The translations under genes and the position numbers were made by a program. From UCB3 sp964415605 (GTDB lineage: Bacteria > Chloroflexota > Anaerolineae > Epilineales > Epilineaceae), in contig CAYQBA010000062.1 of the NCBI GenBank assembly GCA_964415605.1, positions 1 to 23,269 on the forward strand: DNA of 23,269 nt. Direction: 5' to 3'. Under the pieces are notes generated by a model. It worked only from the letters and a program-made list of their open reading frames with translations. It was not told the origin of the DNA and did not search any database. This document shows, one piece after another, positions 21,084 to 23,269 of the stretch; position 1 is the stretch's first letter, and each line of letters opens with the position of its first letter.

Positions 21084-22952
21084 ATGCCCATGCCGAGCCT
21101 GCCCTCCTCCCGCGCCGCGCGCGACGTCGCCGCCGTCGTGCTCGCCGTGCTTGCCGTGGCGTTGGCCGCCCCGTGGCCCGACCCCGACGCCGTCGGGGCG
21201 CGCGCCACGACCGAGCCGCACGGCGTGATCGCCGCCCGTGACGCGGCGACCGCCGATGCCGACGACCAGCCGCGCGGCTGCCGGGCCAACGACCCCGCTG
21301 GCCGGCCACTGTCGGCGCGCACCGTCGCGCCGGCCCGCGTGCCCTTGTGCGGCACCGCGTGGGTCACCACGACGCTGCAGGCCGAGTGCGGCCCGCCGCC
21401 GCTCGACGTGGCCCTCGTCGTCGACCGGTCAGGCTCGATGGTCGGCCAGCCCATCGAGGACGCCAAGGCCGCGGCACGCGCCATGGTCGAGGCGCTCGGC
21501 CTGCCGAGCCGGCCGCCCGCGCGGGCGGCGCTGGTGTCGCACGGCGACCCGCCGACGGTGGACGCCGACCTCACCGAAGACCCGACGCGGCTGCGGGCCG
21601 CCATCGACGGGCTGGCGGTGGCCGACGCCAACGTTGCCGACAACCTGCCCGGGGCGATCGACGCCGCCGCCGGGCTCATCGCCGCCGGCCCGGCCGGCAC
21701 GGCGGAGCGGCCCATCGGCATCCTGATCGTCCTGTCCGACGGCGGGCAGACCTATGCCGCGCCCCAGGTGATCGCCGCCGCCCACCGGGCGGGCGCCGGC
21801 GGCGCGCTGGTGGTGCCGGTGTGCGTCGACAACGCGCTGGCCGACTGCGCCACGATGCGCGAGATCGCCACGCGGCCCGAATTTGCCTACACGGTGGCCG
21901 GGACGGCCGGGCTGGACCGCCTGTTCGCCGCGCTGGCGGCGGCCGCGCGCGACATCGCGGCCCCCGAGCTGCTCGTCGAGGACGTGCTGCCGCCCGGCCT
22001 GACCGCGCAGCCGGCGGGCCTCCCGCCGCCCGTGGTGTCGCCCGACGGGCGCCGCCTGACATGGCGGATCCCGTTCTTCCCGCGCCGAGGGATCACGCTA
22101 ACCTACACGCTCGCGCCGCGCTGGGTGGCGCGCTTCGACCTGCCCGCCCCACGCGCGACGCTGGCCGACGCCTTGGGTGCAACCGTCGACCTCGGCATCC
22201 CCGCAACCACGCTCGACGTGGTCGGCGACTGTGGGCTGGCGACTCCCCCCCCGCCGCCGACAGCCGTCCCCTCCGCCACCGTGACATCTTCACCATCCCC
22301 CCCGCCCAGCCAGACCCCAAGATCCCCGTCCCCAACCCCATCGCCCCGCCCGGCCTATCTCCCGATTGCCTTCCGTGACCAGTGCCTGCTCCGCGACCGC
22401 CCGGCGGACGTGGTGCTCGTGATCGACGCATCGCTCAGCATGGCCGAGCCCACCACCGTCGGGGGCACCAAGCTTGCCGCGGCACAAGACGGAGCCCGGG
22501 CGTTCGTCGACCGCATGCACCCGGCCGACCGCACGGCCGTGCTCGCGTTCAACGCCGGCGTGGACCTCCGCGCCGGCCTGACCGAAGACCGGGCTGCCCT
22601 CACGGCCGCCATCGACGGCATCGCCCTCGCCGCCGGCACCCGCATCGACGTGGCGCTCTACGCCGCCGCCGCCGAGCTGGCGGGCCCGCGCCGGCGCGCC
22701 GACGCGCTCGGTACGATCGTGCTGCTCACCGACGGCCGCCAGGGCGAGACCACACCCGCCGCCGTCCTGTCCGCCGCGGACGCCGCGCGCGGCGCCGGCG
22801 CGTTGTTGTTCGCCATCGGCGTGGGCGAAGACGTGGACCACCCCCTGTTGTCCGCCGTGGCGGGCGATCCCGCGCGGGCATTCACCGCCGGCGATGGCGA
22901 GGCGCTGGCCGAGATCTACGGGCGGATCAGGGAGCGGATCCCGTGTCCGTAG
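21084..22952 (+). CDS. Secreted protein with two von Willebrand factor A domains
   Basis: 622 residues. An N-terminal hydrophobic segment (about residues 11-30, rich in Ala/Val/Leu) after an Arg pair acts as signal peptide or anchor. The first vWA domain (about 107-285) has the metal site D114-x-S116-x-S118 in VVDRSGSM and the later LSDGG. A beta-rich region (about 295-382, VEDVLPPGLTAQPAG, RITLTYTL-like strands) resembles DUF11-type modules. A Pro/Ser/Thr linker (386-424) leads to AYLPIAFRDQC, a pattern frequent in exported Chloroflexota proteins. The second vWA domain (about 440-615) has DASLSM (D447, S449, S451) and LLTDGRQ. Eight Cys are spread outside the helices. It probably binds proteins or adhesion partners on the cell surface; no enzymatic motif is visible. 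No downstream partner gene lies in the window. Confidence 0.87.
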   Translation: MPMPSLPSSRAARDVAAVVLAVLAVALAAPWPDPDAVGARATTEPHGVIAARDAATADADDQPRGCRANDPAGRPLSARTVAPARVPLCGTAWVTTTLQAECGPPPLDVALVVDRSGSMVGQPIEDAKAAARAMVEALGLPSRPPARAALVSHGDPPTVDADLTEDPTRLRAAIDGLAVADANVADNLPGAIDAAAGLIAAGPAGTAERPIGILIVLSDGGQTYAAPQVIAAAHRAGAGGALVVPVCVDNALADCATMREIATRPEFAYTVAGTAGLDRLFAALAAAARDIAAPELLVEDVLPPGLTAQPAGLPPPVVSPDGRRLTWRIPFFPRRGITLTYTLAPRWVARFDLPAPRATLADALGATVDLGIPATTLDVVGDCGLATPPPPPTAVPSATVTSSPSPPPSQTPRSPSPTPSPRPAYLPIAFRDQCLLRDRPADVVLVIDASLSMAEPTTVGGTKLAAAQDGARAFVDRMHPADRTAVLAFNAGVDLRAGLTEDRAALTAAIDGIALAAGTRIDVALYAAAAELAGPRRRADALGTIVLLTDGRQGETTPAAVLSAADAARGAGALLFAIGVGEDVDHPLLSAVAGDPARAFTAGDGEALAEIYGRIRERIPCP

Positions 22953-22991
22953 GTTCAAAACCACCCCCACCCCGGCGCTGCGCGCCACCCC

Positions 22992-23230
22992 GCCCCCAAA
23001 GGGGCCAGGGAAACGGCGGGGCCTTCGGGGTGTGATCGCGTCATAGCCGGTCGATCCACTCCCGCCCACGGCGATCCGCGCCCCTCTACCTGGTCCTCGT
23101 GCGTCGCGCCGCCCCCAAAGGGGCCAGGGAAACGGCGGGGCCTTCGGGATGTGATCGTGTTCATTCCCGGTCGATCCACTCCCGCCCACGGCGATCCGCG
23201 CCCCTCTACCTGGTCCTCGTGCGTCGCGCC
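22992..23230. repeat. Two-copy tandem repeat of about 120 bp
   Basis: Copy one is 22992-23110 (119 bases), copy two 23111-23230 (120 bases). Each starts GCCCCCAAAGGGGCC, able to form a small hairpin, followed by AGGGAAACGGCGGGGCC. The last 60 or so bases are identical between copies; differences cluster around the 23030-23048 segment and include one inserted base. Both strands are open over parts of this region, but the only translations are repeats of Gly/Pro/Arg-rich peptides, so I regard it as non-coding. The repeat fills nearly all of the 317 bases after the vWA gene. Confidence 0.85.
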
Positions 23231-23269
23231 GCCTGCGCCAAAGCCGCCCTTTGGCAGGTGCCCCCGTCT

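Noticed and set aside
22990..23230. CRISPR array
   Set aside because: The repeat unit is about 120 bp with nearly identical sequence throughout and only two copies; there are no short repeats with unique spacers and no cas genes.

Overview
This is a high-GC, gene-dense bacterial window. It most resembles Chloroflexota (Anaerolineae/Ardenticatenia-like). Three observations support this: an ECF sigma factor next to a membrane DUF5667-type protein, a secreted von Willebrand protein with a Pro/Thr linker ending in a YLPI-type motif, and an AtpB with a long periplasmic-type insertion. The placement is an inference from gene content; no marker search was possible.

Layout. Positions 1-2768 (+): the end of a SAM methyltransferase, then a sigma70-type promoter driving an ECF sigma factor and its overlapping DUF5667 membrane partner, closed by a strong terminator. 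Positions 2869-3183: a region without a protein gene that holds three successive hairpins behind a full-consensus sigma70 promoter on the minus strand, a strong candidate for an unassigned structured RNA. Positions 3210-6211 (-): a coupled operon plsY-like / small membrane protein / ketopantoate reductase / ygfZ. Positions 6468-7787 (+): a HEAT-like protein of unknown role behind a TATAAT box 8 bases before its start codon. Positions 7965-15070 (+): a complete F1Fo ATP synthase operon (atpZ/I-B-E-F-H-A-G-D-C) with promoter, two internal intergenic hairpins and a terminator; its delta subunit is unusually short. Positions 15112-15792 (-): a major intrinsic protein whose predicted selectivity filter resembles plant TIPs rather than AqpZ or GlpF. 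Positions 15968-20226 (-): S9 peptidase / YhbY / menD, where menD is divided by one in-frame TAG. Positions 20243-20946 (-): a VapBC-type toxin-antitoxin pair. Positions 21084-22952 (+): a secreted protein with two vWA domains. Positions 22992-23230: a roughly 120-bp tandem repeat.

How the parts work together: the ATP synthase uses the proton gradient of a respiratory chain that probably carries menaquinone (MenD); the c subunit looks proton-type. PlsY-like and PanE belong to phospholipid and CoA synthesis. The most notable points are the two-piece MenD, the orphan structured RNA with an ideal promoter, the reduced AtpH, the TIP-like channel filter, and a recurring arrangement of -10 boxes directly before start codons that suggests leaderless mRNAs.
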